A DNA stretch of 46,246 nucleotides, from assembly GCA_964471945.1 (NCBI GenBank), contig CAYYIJ010000008.1:1-46246 (forward strand), given 5' to 3'. A program made the position numbers and the translations under genes. A model generated the notes under the pieces. That model was not told the origin of the DNA. It saw only the letters and a program-made list of their open reading frames with translations, and searched no databases. The stretch comes from JASEHD01 sp964471945. GTDB taxonomy: Bacteria > Bacteroidota > Ignavibacteria > UBA10030 > SZUA-254. Below, piece after piece: positions 7,462-17,015 of the stretch (the first letter of the stretch is position 1; each line of letters starts with the position of its first letter).

Positions 7462-8334
7462 TTAAACAGATCGGAGTAATTGAATAACCTTTAATGAAAT
7501 ATCGAGGGCTTTCGGCGAGTGGGTCAGCGCACCAACAGAAATAAAATCGACTCCCGTCTCCGCAATCGCACGGACATTATCAAGATAAACGTTTCCGGAT
7601 GCTTCGACTTCGACTACGTGATTGATAAGCTCGACAGCTTTTTTCATCTCGGCATACGGAAAATTGTCCAGCATGATGCGGTGTATTCCTTTGTGTTTGA
7701 GAACTTCTTGAACTTCTGCAAGATTTTTTGTTTCGACTTCAATTTGAAGTGTATACTTTTTAGATTTAAGGTGTGAGATGCATTTTTCGATTGCAGGCGT
7801 AATGCCACCCGCCGCTGCGATATGGTTATCTTTTATAAGAACCATATCATCTAATCCGAACCTGTGGTTTACACCACCGCCGATTTGAACCGCAAGTTTA
7901 TCAAGTATCCGTAAACCCGGGGCGGTTTTTCGCGTATCGGTAATTTTAGTTTTTGTCCCATTTACAGCATCGACAAATTTTTTCGTTATTGTTGCTATTC
8001 CGCTCATGCGCTGCATAAGGTTGAGAACTATCCGCTCAACTTTAAGTATACTTGCGAAAGAACCATCGACAGCGCCAGCGATGGTACCGCATTCCAAGAA
8101 TGAGCCGTCTTGGAAAAATCTTTTAAACATCAGGTTGGGATCGATGAATTGGAACACCATCTCTCCTACTTCGAGTCCAGCAATAATTCCAGATTCTTTT
8201 ACTTTAACTTCGCCCCGACCAAGTAAATCAGAAGATATGATGGAATCCGTGGTAATGTCTCCCATCCCAACATCTTCAAGTATTGCTTCCTCGATGAGAT
8301 GGCTAAGGCGGCTATCATTGATGAAGCTGCTCAT
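7462..8334 (-). CDS. nadC: Nicotinate-nucleotide pyrophosphorylase (carboxylating), quinolinate phosphoribosyltransferase
   Basis: Converts quinolinate and PRPP to nicotinate mononucleotide in NAD synthesis. The chain shows LIEEAILEDVGMGDITTDSI near the start, the KVERIVLNLMQRMSGIAT segment, the TRKTAPGLR motif that binds quinolinate, the GGGVNHRFGL motif, and VEVE...LDNF toward the C-terminus. The start chosen is the ATG at 8334, because GGAGG lies 5 bases before it; an upstream in-frame ATG triplet at 8356-8364 lies deeper in the preceding gene and has no SD. This gives 290 residues, usual for the family. It overlaps the Trm112-like gene by 20 bases and abuts the flippase gene. No nadA or nadB is visible here. 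Confidence 0.96.
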   Translation of the reverse strand: MSSFINDSRLSHLIEEAILEDVGMGDITTDSIISSDLLGRGEVKVKESGIIAGLEVGEMVFQFIDPNLMFKRFFQDGSFLECGTIAGAVDGSFASILKVERIVLNLMQRMSGIATITKKFVDAVNGTKTKITDTRKTAPGLRILDKLAVQIGGGVNHRFGLDDMVLIKDNHIAAAGGITPAIEKCISHLKSKKYTLQIEVETKNLAEVQEVLKHKGIHRIMLDNFPYAEMKKAVELINHVVEVEASGNVYLDNVRAIAETGVDFISVGALTHSPKALDISLKVIQLLRSV

Positions 8335-8506
8335 CTTTTCCTCCAAATTGCGGTTCATCATCAACCAACATAATGGGAATATTATCCTTCACCTGATAAA
8401 CTTTCCTGCATTTTTTACAAGTCAACGTTTCCTTTTCTGGCTCATAGAGAAGATCGCCGTGACACTTCGGGCAACACATGAGATCAAGAAGTTCTTTAGA
8501 TAACAT
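8315..8506 (-). CDS. Trm112/YcaR-family zinc-ribbon protein
   Basis: A 63-residue protein with the family layout: LLDLMCCPKCHGDL, a short spacer, LTCKKCRKVYQVKDNIPIML. The two CxxC pairs should bind one zinc. The eukaryotic/archaeal relative Trm112 activates methyltransferases; bacterial UPF0434/YcaR members are small companions with poorly defined partners. It overlaps both neighbours (11 bases with the thioesterase gene, 20 with nadC), so it is clearly translated within this operon. Confidence 0.9.
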   Translation of the reverse strand: MLSKELLDLMCCPKCHGDLLYEPEKETLTCKKCRKVYQVKDNIPIMLVDDEPQFGGKDEQLHQ

Positions 8507-8933
8507 TTATCACCTGTTTATTTTTTTGAAAATGTTTATTTATCATATCAAGAAACAGCTTTGGCGGGCGAATTGGTTTGCCATTACTCGCATCAACATA
8601 ACCATGAACAGTATATCCAGCTACAAGTAATTCTTGAGATTCCCCGGTAACAATCGCATACTCAATATTTACGCGTACCTGTGGGATTTCAGTCAGCATC
8701 GTTTTCACCGTAAGAAGCTCATCATATCTTCCCGCTTTTAAAAATTTTGCATGTGCTTCAACAACAGGCAGATAATATCCCATCTTTTCAATTTCCGGAT
8801 AGGGCAGCCCGATCTCGCGAAGCAAATCGGATCTTCCTTGTTCGAAATACTCGAAATATTTCGTGTGATAGACCATCTTCATTTGGTCGGTATCAGCGTA
8901 ACGTACCCGTATTTTAGTTTCAGTTGAAATCAT
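8496..8933 (-). CDS. Acyl-CoA thioesterase, YbgC/4HBT hot-dog family
   Basis: A 145-residue single hot-dog domain. The motif VRYADTDQMKMVYHTKYFEYFE carries the catalytic-site aspartate (the second Asp, about D16) followed by the conserved Y/H...Y..YFE helix of the 4-hydroxybenzoyl-CoA thioesterase-like family. In the Tol-Pal-linked YbgC branch these hydrolyse short acyl-CoAs or interact with ACP; no tol genes are nearby, so the substrate is open. It follows accA by 5 bases and overlaps the next gene by 11, so a link to acyl-CoA metabolism or lipid supply is plausible. Confidence 0.9.
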   Translation of the reverse strand: MISTETKIRVRYADTDQMKMVYHTKYFEYFEQGRSDLLREIGLPYPEIEKMGYYLPVVEAHAKFLKAGRYDELLTVKTMLTEIPQVRVNIEYAIVTGESQELLVAGYTVHGYVDASNGKPIRPPKLFLDMINKHFQKNKQVINVI

Positions 8934-8938
8934 AGATA

Positions 8939-9889
8939 TTATTCTTCAAACTCTCCCATTTTCGAAAACTTCTCGATACGTTTCTCGATTAGTTTATCTG
9001 TTTTGATCTTCTTCAGTTTTTTAATTTCTTCGAGAAGAATTCCTTTTAAGATTTCTGCCGCTTGTACTGGATTGCGATGTGCACCACCAAGAGGCTCAGG
9101 AATAATACGATCTATTATTCCTTGAGCTAATAAATCGGGAGCCGTAAGTTTGAGCGATTCTGCGGCTTGTTCTTTGTAGTTCCAACTCCGCCACAAAATA
9201 CTTGAACATGATTCTGGAGATATCACCGAGTACCAAGTATTTTCCATCATCAAAATCCTGTCACCTATACCAATGCCTAATGCACCCCCTGATGCTCCCT
9301 CACCAATCACAACGACGATAATAGGAGTAGGTAAGTGTGACATTTCAAAAAGGTTGCGAGCAATTGCTTCGGCTTGACCGCGCTCTTCTGCTTCTAATCC
9401 AGGAAAAGCTCCGGGAGTATCGAGTAAAGTTATTACTGGCCGCTTGAATTTTGCAGCTAATTTCATTAGACGTATTGCTTTTCTATATCCTTCCGGATTC
9501 ATCATACCAAAATTGCGGTAAACATTCGATTTGGTATCCCGACCTTTTTGCTGGCCAATAATCATCACCGGCACATTCTCGAGCATTGCAAAACCACCGA
9601 CGACCGCTTTATCATCACGAAACGAACGATCACCATGAAGTTCAACAAAATCTGTTGTCATCATGGAAATATAATCAAGCGTGTAGGGACGATCGGGATG
9701 GCGAGCGAGCTGAACTTTCTGCCAGCGAGTCAATCCTTCATATACCGATTTCCGTAATTGATTTACTTTATCTTCAAGTATTTTTACTTCTTCACCGATG
9801 TCTAGTGATTCGGAATATTTTCGCATCTCTTCGATTTTCTTTTCAAGCTCGATGATCGGCTTTTCAAATTCTAGAATGGTTTTTGCCAT
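8939..9889 (-). CDS. accA: Acetyl-CoA carboxylase carboxyltransferase subunit alpha
   Basis: The alpha half of the carboxyltransferase that moves CO2 from biotin to acetyl-CoA to make malonyl-CoA for fatty-acid synthesis. At 316 residues it has the usual length. It starts with the family coiled-coil (LEFEKPIIELEKKIEEM), then WQKVQLARHPDRPYTLDYI, the crotonase-like core with TLLDTPGAFPGLEAEERGQ, and the oxyanion-hole region VVIGEGASGGALGIGIGD. The accD partner is elsewhere. It overlaps the end of the upstream glycosyltransferase fusion gene by 26 bases, so this housekeeping gene appears transcribed as part of the polysaccharide operon. Confidence 0.97.
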   Translation of the reverse strand: MAKTILEFEKPIIELEKKIEEMRKYSESLDIGEEVKILEDKVNQLRKSVYEGLTRWQKVQLARHPDRPYTLDYISMMTTDFVELHGDRSFRDDKAVVGGFAMLENVPVMIIGQQKGRDTKSNVYRNFGMMNPEGYRKAIRLMKLAAKFKRPVITLLDTPGAFPGLEAEERGQAEAIARNLFEMSHLPTPIIVVVIGEGASGGALGIGIGDRILMMENTWYSVISPESCSSILWRSWNYKEQAAESLKLTAPDLLAQGIIDRIIPEPLGGAHRNPVQAAEILKGILLEEIKKLKKIKTDKLIEKRIEKFSKMGEFEE

Positions 9890-11903
9890 AGTTTTTCCTG
9901 TGTTTTAATAACATGATAATAGTCTTCAATAGAATTTCAATATCGAGAATCAATGATTGATTTTTCGCATAATATAAATTATACTTTTCAATTTCTTCTT
10001 TCGAAAGCTCATTATGATAGTTGATTTGAACTAGTCCTGTTACACCTTCCTTACCAAAGTAAACAAAATTTTTTCCCGAATCGTTGTTTTTCACAGTTAA
10101 AGTAGACAATAGCGGACCCACCAGACTCACTTCACCACGAAGAATGTTTTGAAAAAGTGTTTTTTTCCCATCTGTTAATATCCAAAATTTCTTAGAATCT
10201 TTTTGGTACAAACCAATAACATATAATATAATAAAAAAGATCGGTGATACTGCAATATCAAACATCCGTTTTATGAGTCGGTTCAATGGTTGGTTAATGT
10301 TATATTCTATATCAACAAGTGGTATATCATCTAAATAATCGATATGTGTCTTTCCAATAATAACATTCATGCTATCAGGGACAACACGAAAATTAACATT
10401 CCGATTCTTCGTACGTCCTATTACCGATAAAATATTTGCATAAGTGATAGTATTCGTTGAAAATATCACCTCCGAGACTTTTCCTTCATCAATAATTTTC
10501 CCAATATTATCGATACTACCGAGAATTTCAACTCCTGATACTTTTTCTCCGATGCGTTTCCGTGTAACATCAACAAATCCAACAACTTCATAACCATCAT
10601 CAACACGGGCCCTCAGCCGGCGTAATAACTCTTCCCCTGAACTTTCGATACCAACAATCAGTGTTCTTCTTCCGAAAAGACTGTGTTTTCTGTGTTCTGG
10701 CGAGCGAAGTACAAACCGAGCTATCATCCTCCAGGCTGGAAGCATAACGATCGTTAGTATTCCTGAAATTCCTGTTACCATCCTGCTGAAACCATATTGT
10801 TTAAAAAAAAATGTAAGAGCAGATAGTATTATATAACCGATGATTACCGAATATACCGTTGGGATAATAGAAAGCTTACGCTTTGAATAAACACCAAACT
10901 TATACATTATACTTATTAATGTTATCGCTGGGACTGTCAATAAAATGGGATAAGCGTATAAAGGAAAATGAAAGATTTTTCCAAACCAAAAATATTCTGC
11001 GAGGATTATTGAAATAAGAATTAGCATGTAATCTAATAATACAACTCTCAGGTGTTTTGATATTTTGATAATAAATACTCCCCACTCACGAATTGCGATT
11101 CCGATGTATAAAATTACTTCGGAAAATATTCCATACTGAAAATGTTTATTAACAAAGTGCCGCATTGCCTGATGAAATACTTTTATCTCATCGATATCAC
11201 TCCGTCGCACGCTTTCTCCCTTAAAATGAATAATCTGTGTTGAATGTACATAAAATATTTTCCATCCCGCGGTTTTAATACGATAACACCAATCAAGGTC
11301 TTCCCCGTACATAAAAAATTGTTCGTCGAGCCCGCCAACTTGCCCAATAACTTCTCGACGCACGAACATAAACGATCCACTGACCGCATCAACCTCGTAC
11401 GTTTCATCCGGAGATAGATAGGCAAGGTTGTACTTTCCAAAAATTTTAGATCTCGGAAATAAGTTATTTAATCCTGTAATTTTTGTGAATGCGACCCATG
11501 GGTTCGGGAAGCTACGCCGACATGCAAGCTGTAATGTCCCATCAGGGTTTAGTATTTTACACCCTGCAAGACCAACATCGGGAGATTTATTAAAATAATT
11601 TATCATCACTCGAAGGGTATCTTCCTGAAGGATTGTATCAGGATTTAAAAGCAAAAGATACTTTCCCTGCGATTCAATAATCGCACGGTTATTCGCCGCT
11701 GCAAAACCAATATTATTTTCATTGACTATTAATTTTACTTGAGGGAATTTATTCCGAACAACTTCAACACTTCCGTCATCAGATGCATTATCAACAACAA
11801 GAATCTCGGTTTGGATAAATTCACATGCTCGTTGAACTGATAAGAGACAATTCTCGAGGAAAGCACGCACATTATAATTTACTATGATAACTGAAAGCTC
11901 CAT
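9864..11903 (-). CDS. GT2 glycosyltransferase fused to a degenerate polyprenyl-phosphate sugar phosphotransferase
   Basis: A 679-residue, two-part protein. Residues 1-270 form a GT-A glycosyltransferase of family 2 (rhamnosyltransferase-like), with VDNASDDGS, the LLNPDT metal-binding motif (85-90) and YGEDLDWCYRIK. From about 280 on it follows the plan of membrane sugar-1-phosphate transferases: several membrane helices, a Rossmann-like domain (LIVGIESSGEELLRRL ... VVGFVDV), then a C-terminal transferase-like domain starting RLIKRMFDIAVS. That last domain is much shortened. Where active enzymes have the DELPQL catalytic Asp-Glu pair it reads DGKKTLFQNIL before GEVSLVGP, and the KFRSM region is missing. 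It is probably catalytically dead as a phosphotransferase. The glycosyltransferase part looks intact. Confidence 0.85.
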   Translation of the reverse strand: MELSVIIVNYNVRAFLENCLLSVQRACEFIQTEILVVDNASDDGSVEVVRNKFPQVKLIVNENNIGFAAANNRAIIESQGKYLLLLNPDTILQEDTLRVMINYFNKSPDVGLAGCKILNPDGTLQLACRRSFPNPWVAFTKITGLNNLFPRSKIFGKYNLAYLSPDETYEVDAVSGSFMFVRREVIGQVGGLDEQFFMYGEDLDWCYRIKTAGWKIFYVHSTQIIHFKGESVRRSDIDEIKVFHQAMRHFVNKHFQYGIFSEVILYIGIAIREWGVFIIKISKHLRVVLLDYMLILISIILAEYFWFGKIFHFPLYAYPILLTVPAITLISIMYKFGVYSKRKLSIIPTVYSVIIGYIILSALTFFFKQYGFSRMVTGISGILTIVMLPAWRMIARFVLRSPEHRKHSLFGRRTLIVGIESSGEELLRRLRARVDDGYEVVGFVDVTRKRIGEKVSGVEILGSIDNIGKIIDEGKVSEVIFSTNTITYANILSVIGRTKNRNVNFRVVPDSMNVIIGKTHIDYLDDIPLVDIEYNINQPLNRLIKRMFDIAVSPIFFIILYVIGLYQKDSKKFWILTDGKKTLFQNILRGEVSLVGPLLSTLTVKNNDSGKNFVYFGKEGVTGLVQINYHNELSKEEIEKYNLYYAKNQSLILDIEILLKTIIMLLKHRKNYGKNHSRI

Positions 11904-11911
11904 CTATAAAC

Positions 11912-12628
11912 TTATAATCTCCCAAATATTTTTTTGAATTTTAATTTCCAAACCATAAAAACTGCCTCATATACAATTTTCTTGGACATTTTTGATGTAC
12001 CCGATCGCCGATCCATAAAGATAATTGGATGCTCACACAATTTAAATCCTTTACACCAACTTTTGAAATTCATTTCTATCTGGAATGCGTAACCATTAGA
12101 GTGAATTTTGTCTAAGTCAATAGCTTCTAGTACGTTTCGTCTAAAACATTTAAAACCACCCGTGGCATCCTTTACTGGCATTCCTGTAATAATTCGTGTA
12201 TAAACATTCGCTCCATAACTAAGTATCAGCCTACGAATGGGCCAATTAATAACTCGCACTCCATTCGTATATCGAGAACCAAGCACCAAATCATATGTCT
12301 CAATTTTCTTTAAAAAAGCTGGTATCTCAGCTGGATCATGCGACAAATCGGCATCCATCTCAAATACTGAATCATATTTCTTGTCGATAGCATATTTAAA
12401 ACCTTCTACATACGCTGTTCCAAGCCCCATTTTTCCCGAGCGGTGGATCACATGAATACGCGAATCATCTTTTTTCAATTTGTCTACGATATCACCTGTT
12501 CCGTCAGGCGAATTATCATCGACAACTAACACCTCAATCTCAGGAGCTTGCCTAAGGACTTCTTTTACAAACTTTTCAATGTTATCCGCCTCATTGTATG
12601 TCGGAGTAACAACTAATGTTTTTGCCAT
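11912..12628 (-). CDS. Polyprenol-phosphate mannosyltransferase-like GT2 (DPM1 type)
   Basis: A 238-residue soluble GT-A enzyme. It shows VTPTYNEADNIE at the N-terminus, VVDDNSPDGTG (nucleotide binding), the metal motif EMDADLSHDP, the LVLGSRYTNG strand, and KDATGGFKCFRR followed by the RRSGTSKMS acceptor loop. These are signatures of dolichol/polyprenol-phosphate mannose synthases, which load mannose or a related sugar on a lipid phosphate. There are no membrane helices after the catalytic domain, so it is the short form. It lies 8 bases before the fusion gene at 11903. The exact donor sugar cannot be told from sequence. Confidence 0.9.
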   Translation of the reverse strand: MAKTLVVTPTYNEADNIEKFVKEVLRQAPEIEVLVVDDNSPDGTGDIVDKLKKDDSRIHVIHRSGKMGLGTAYVEGFKYAIDKKYDSVFEMDADLSHDPAEIPAFLKKIETYDLVLGSRYTNGVRVINWPIRRLILSYGANVYTRIITGMPVKDATGGFKCFRRNVLEAIDLDKIHSNGYAFQIEMNFKSWCKGFKLCEHPIIFMDRRSGTSKMSKKIVYEAVFMVWKLKFKKIFGRL

Positions 12629-12687
12629 ATAATAAAATAGATTGTTGAATTATTTAATATCGCGCTAAAATAAATTTTTCGGTCATT

Positions 12688-14352
12688 TTAATACTCCATC
12701 TTCACGTGAAACGAGAAATAAAAATCTTTCCTTGTCGATGCCAGCCAGTATCTTTTTTCTTTTTGATATTCAAAGTCTCCTATCAAAAAAAGATTCAAAA
12801 TTGGTTCGTATAAAATACGAAGCTGGTAATGATTAATGCCTTCCAGATTACCATCTAAAAATCGTACGTTATCTGGATCATCATACCGATGACCTAAAAG
12901 AGCGCTTCCGCCAACATTTTCAATCTTATCGTCACGAAAAACGTTTTCACCGTGCCTTACCTGTCTGTATGTAAACCATGCCCTAATTTGTTTATGCGGA
13001 AAGTAACGCAGCTGAATAAACCACTCGTCTGAATTCGGCTCTAAATAATGCCCCAAACTAATGCTATTGTGAGTATAACTATTTCCTTCCACCCGATTAC
13101 TATAAACATAAGGTTCGATACGGGTATATTCAAATACTAAATCGAGATTCGGAGTTCCAGCAATTTCAGCTAAATACATCCCGCCTTGCCAGCCGAATTC
13201 GTTACCCCACCAACCCGTTCCCATTTTAGAAAAGTCAATGTCATCTATTAGCCAAGTTCCATAAAATTTATAATTAGTGAATGGAAAAACCTCGATATCG
13301 AAATTCAAAATTACATTATCACGATCTTGTAATGAATGTTCAGAAGATTTATAAAAATTAATTGGATTCAGATAAGCAAAATCAAGTGAAGTACGGTTGT
13401 AAATTACCATTTCTGAAATACCGATATTCATTAAATTAAATAATGAAAATTGACCTCGGTGCAGAGCAATATATTTATTCTTATCAGTAATATGTTTATC
13501 AACTGAATCCCTCACGAGAGACCCTTGAAAAAACACAAATCTGAACGACTTATAATGAAAATCCATTTTAACAAAATCAAACACAGGTGCATTTGTTGAA
13601 AGCATTAAACGATCAGAATATCCTGTGCCGAGTTGTGATTTTTCTCTTCCAAACTGTAAGTTGAACCAATTCAGGTCTGCACGCAGATATGCTTCTGTGA
13701 AATCGAAATTATTAGTTTTAAGATCTCTAAATTTCACGTTCCCTTGAAATCGCCTCTCGGAAAGTCCAAGCTCTCTGTTTCCAAAAAATGTTCCGTTCGT
13801 TGCTTGCAGGTAATAACCGAGCCGATTCTTCACTGTTCCTCTAAGCCGGCCGCCATGTTCTTCGAAGCCGTAATAAGATGAACCATAAGTATCACCTCCA
13901 ATTTTCTTGTATTGAAATTCCCCAATGAATTCTGAATAAAATGTAACCGATGAATCAACATAACTGTATAGATATTTCTCGTTGTCAGAAATGAAATCCT
14001 CCATAAAACCACCATCGAGAAGAATTGCCGGCTCTTCTCGCAACGGATCAATCTCGTGTATAAATTCTTGTTTAAATTTATAGAGATATTCCATCTCAGT
14101 TGCATTTAAAATTACCCGTTGTGCATCTATTTTCTGTAAAAGCTCTGCAACATCCTGACGCGATAAGGGAATCATTGTATTGCTATAGAAAGGCAGTATT
14201 CCTTTCACACCCATCCGATCGAGATATTCATACACTTGATTGTTAACGGGAACATTTTCGATCTGGCATATCGATTTCTGCGAGGTACTTACAAGAAGAA
14301 AAATAATAACTAAGATAGCTTCTCTTCCTATTATAAAATCAAAATATTTCAA
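12688..14352 (-). CDS. Outer-membrane beta-barrel, capsule assembly Wzi-like
   Basis: 554 residues. The first about 30 form a signal peptide (hydrophobic ILVIIFLLVST). A short domain with PLSRQDVAELL (a typical periplasmic lead-in of Wzi-like proteins) is followed by a long series of amphipathic, aromatic-rich strands ending in FYFSFHVKMEY, with an aromatic terminus as in barrel proteins. The segment FGREKSQLGTGYSDRLMLS resembles the conserved block of the Wzi family. Wzi proteins bind exported polysaccharide and help anchor capsule at the outer membrane. The gene overlaps the WbaP-like gene by 4 bases (ATGA), fitting a shared transcript and a role late in export. Confidence 0.8.
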   Translation of the reverse strand: MKYFDFIIGREAILVIIFLLVSTSQKSICQIENVPVNNQVYEYLDRMGVKGILPFYSNTMIPLSRQDVAELLQKIDAQRVILNATEMEYLYKFKQEFIHEIDPLREEPAILLDGGFMEDFISDNEKYLYSYVDSSVTFYSEFIGEFQYKKIGGDTYGSSYYGFEEHGGRLRGTVKNRLGYYLQATNGTFFGNRELGLSERRFQGNVKFRDLKTNNFDFTEAYLRADLNWFNLQFGREKSQLGTGYSDRLMLSTNAPVFDFVKMDFHYKSFRFVFFQGSLVRDSVDKHITDKNKYIALHRGQFSLFNLMNIGISEMVIYNRTSLDFAYLNPINFYKSSEHSLQDRDNVILNFDIEVFPFTNYKFYGTWLIDDIDFSKMGTGWWGNEFGWQGGMYLAEIAGTPNLDLVFEYTRIEPYVYSNRVEGNSYTHNSISLGHYLEPNSDEWFIQLRYFPHKQIRAWFTYRQVRHGENVFRDDKIENVGGSALLGHRYDDPDNVRFLDGNLEGINHYQLRILYEPILNLFLIGDFEYQKEKRYWLASTRKDFYFSFHVKMEY

Positions 14353-15737
14353 TGTCCCTTACCCAATAGTACAACAATCACAGTATGAAGGAGAATTTTA
14401 AAATCCATCCTTAACGACATGTTTTCAATATAAAAAAGGTCATACTCAATTTTCTTCTTAACATCTTCAATGTTTTCATCGTACTTGTGTTTTACTTGAG
14501 CCCAGCCAGTAATACCCGGGCGCACTTTGAGCCGTCTTTTGTAAAGTGGAATTTCCTTGGAAAGCTGCTCGACAAAATAAGGACGTTCAGGTCGTGGACC
14601 AACCATACTCATATTTCCATCGAGTACGTTTATGAGTTGAGGAATTTCGTCAATGCGTAGCCGCCGTATAATTTTTCCGATCGGTGTTACGCGTGGATCT
14701 TTTTTATTTGCCCAGACCGGACCTGATGTTTTTTCAGCATGATGATACATTGAACGAAACTTAATGATGTGAAAATGTTTTCCTTCTTTTCCTACACGTT
14801 CTTGGGTATAAAATATGGGACCTTGTGAACTTATTTTAATAATAAGACCAATTACCATCCAAATAGGGAAACCGAGCGATAAAATAACAAACGAAACGAA
14901 TAGATCTATAGTGCGTTTTACTGCTCGTTCCCACTGGGGCATCAACTCTGGCATAATCTCAATCAGTGGGAAACCATATATTTGGTTAGTGCGGGCTTGG
15001 CCGCTTATAATATCATACAAATCAGGAACTATCTTTATACTGACCTCTTGCGAATCGCACAATGATAGTATATTCAACAATTTATCATGCTCTGTTGATT
15101 CAAGAGCGATTAAAACATCTTTTACTTTATGCGTCTTAATTATCGAAGGGATTTCATTCATCGAACCGATGATTGGAACGTTTTTGTATAAATTTTCCAC
15201 ATCTTCGGGTTGGGCAGAAATGAAACCGATTATTTTATATCCGAGAGCAGGATGTTGTTTTATGGAATCAAATAATTCTCTGGCTTTAGATGACCATCCA
15301 ATTATCAACGTATCTTTGAGTCCTATCCCGGCAAGAAGAAGCCGCCTTTGAAATGTATGAATTGTAAATCGTCCAAACCCTACGCAAACAACCATCAATA
15401 TCCAATAAATCGAAATTAACAAACGCGATTGAAGAGGGGAACCGATGCCGCGATCATCAATAAAAATCGCGAAGAATAAAAAAAGGATTCCAAATATTGT
15501 TACTTTAAAAATTGTCGTAAACTCATCAAAACGTGATTTTGCGTACCAGGAACGATAAAGCCCAGCAATAAAAAAAAGGAGCATCCAAAATAAGCAGATA
15601 GCTAACATGGGAACTAAGAAATCTGGCTCCATCGATTGCGGAAACCAGCCACTTTTAATCCTGATACAAAAATAAATAATCCAAGCGAGATTAATAGTGA
15701 TGAAATCAATTAATATGGTTCGCAATTGTTCTTTCAT
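14349..15737 (-). CDS. Undecaprenyl-phosphate sugar-1-phosphate transferase, WbaP/WcaJ type
   Basis: A 462-residue initiating enzyme of the polysaccharide pathway. It moves a sugar-1-phosphate from a nucleotide sugar to undecaprenyl phosphate. It has about five membrane helices, a Rossmann-like middle (TLIIGWSSKARELFDSI ... GFISA) and a C-terminal transferase domain with every expected motif: RTIDLFVSFVILS, KFRSM, RRLRIDEIPQLINVL with the Asp-Glu catalytic pair, MSMVGPRPERP and RPGITGWAQV. The intact Asp-Glu pair contrasts with the fusion protein at 9864-11903. The gene follows a 108-base gap without a coding frame and starts a new sub-block of the operon. Confidence 0.94.
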   Translation of the reverse strand: MKEQLRTILIDFITINLAWIIYFCIRIKSGWFPQSMEPDFLVPMLAICLFWMLLFFIAGLYRSWYAKSRFDEFTTIFKVTIFGILFLFFAIFIDDRGIGSPLQSRLLISIYWILMVVCVGFGRFTIHTFQRRLLLAGIGLKDTLIIGWSSKARELFDSIKQHPALGYKIIGFISAQPEDVENLYKNVPIIGSMNEIPSIIKTHKVKDVLIALESTEHDKLLNILSLCDSQEVSIKIVPDLYDIISGQARTNQIYGFPLIEIMPELMPQWERAVKRTIDLFVSFVILSLGFPIWMVIGLIIKISSQGPIFYTQERVGKEGKHFHIIKFRSMYHHAEKTSGPVWANKKDPRVTPIGKIIRRLRIDEIPQLINVLDGNMSMVGPRPERPYFVEQLSKEIPLYKRRLKVRPGITGWAQVKHKYDENIEDVKKKIEYDLFYIENMSLRMDFKILLHTVIVVLLGKGH

Positions 15738-15845
15738 AAGGTTGCTATCGATTCACCACCCTCCTTGGATGTTGATTTTATCTCGATAACCATTGTAATA
15801 TAACAATATTCTCCTTTCGGGATTCCATAGTTTATAAAATTACTT

Positions 15846-16985
15846 TTAATATTTAGAAACTTCGTTGAATGCACTTTGATAAACTTCTAACGTGTAAAGG
15901 GCTGTTTTATGCCAAGAAAAACGAGATGAATTTCGATATCCTTTTTCTCGAAGATTATCTTGTAATTTTGGATTTGTTGTTAATTGCGAAATTTTTTCCG
16001 CGATATCTTCAATATCGAAAGGATTAAAATACAATGCTGCATCACCTGCAATTTCTGGTAAAGCTGCCCTATTTGAGCAAATAACAGGGACACCGAATTC
16101 CATAGCTTCAATAACTGGTAATCCAAATCCCTCATAATAGGACGGAAACACCATAATTTGCGCACCACTTAAAACAGTTTGTAACGAGTTATCATCTAAG
16201 TAACCAGTAAACCTGACATTCTCAAATAATTTAAGTTCATTCACAACGGAAATAACCTCTCCATTAGATGGTATGTGTCCAATTAATACTAATTGAGGAG
16301 TGCATTTATTCTGCATACGTACTAGATTATAGGCACTCAACAAACGTGGAATATTTTTATGAGCACTTCGGCTGCTGAAAGCAATGATATACGGACTTGT
16401 TATGTTTAACTTTAGCGAATCAATATTCTGATGTCCCTCATTATGAAATTCGCGTTTGAAGCGGGAAGCCTCGTATGTAACTTTCACTTTAAAGGATTTG
16501 ATATTAAACGAATTAATGATTTCATTCCGTGAGAATTCAGAAACTGTTATAACCCTATTAACTCGCCGAGCAGATTGTTTTACAAAATAATTAAGAGATA
16601 TCCTTTTTATTAAAGACATTTGTTTACCAAATGCTTTGTAGTTTAAGTCGTGGATAGTAACAACAGAAACCCGATTGGTCAACAGTGGAGAAACATACCC
16701 GAGCGAATGAACTAAATCAATGTTATATTTTTGTAGCAAGAATGGCAGTTTTATTTGTTCAAAACAATACCGACCCCATCTATTACTTCCAGAGATCGGA
16801 CAAACCACCCGGATAAAATTATTTAAATTTGGTAATTGCCATTGGGCAGCTTCTCGATTTAAAAAAATAATAAATGCATTTTTTTGATCGATCTCAGCTA
16901 ATCCATTTAGTAAACCCCTAGCATACGTTTCGGTTCCACCAACGACACCCGGAATTAGGTATAATAAATTAATTCCAATCTTCAT
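15846..16985 (-). CDS. Glycosyltransferase, GT4 family
   Basis: A 379-residue GT-B fold enzyme. The N-terminal GVVGGTETYARGLL loop and the C-terminal nucleotide-sugar site PSYYEGFGLPVIEAMEFGVP, with the E-x7-E pair, are standard for retaining GT4 enzymes. An SD-like AAAGGTAATTG precedes the ATG. It adds a sugar to the lipid-linked repeat unit on the cytoplasmic face; the specificity is unknown. It lies 30 bases downstream of a second GT4 gene. Confidence 0.9.
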   Translation of the reverse strand: MKIGINLLYLIPGVVGGTETYARGLLNGLAEIDQKNAFIIFLNREAAQWQLPNLNNFIRVVCPISGSNRWGRYCFEQIKLPFLLQKYNIDLVHSLGYVSPLLTNRVSVVTIHDLNYKAFGKQMSLIKRISLNYFVKQSARRVNRVITVSEFSRNEIINSFNIKSFKVKVTYEASRFKREFHNEGHQNIDSLKLNITSPYIIAFSSRSAHKNIPRLLSAYNLVRMQNKCTPQLVLIGHIPSNGEVISVVNELKLFENVRFTGYLDDNSLQTVLSGAQIMVFPSYYEGFGLPVIEAMEFGVPVICSNRAALPEIAGDAALYFNPFDIEDIAEKISQLTTNPKLQDNLREKGYRNSSRFSWHKTALYTLEVYQSAFNEVSKY

Positions 16986-17015
16986 TCGAACAATTACCTT
17001 TCACGACAAATTTTT

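Noticed and set aside
8006..8503. Plus-strand frame of 165 codons opposite nadC
   Set aside because: nadC and its neighbours have clear family motifs on the minus strand; the plus-strand frame is a shadow.
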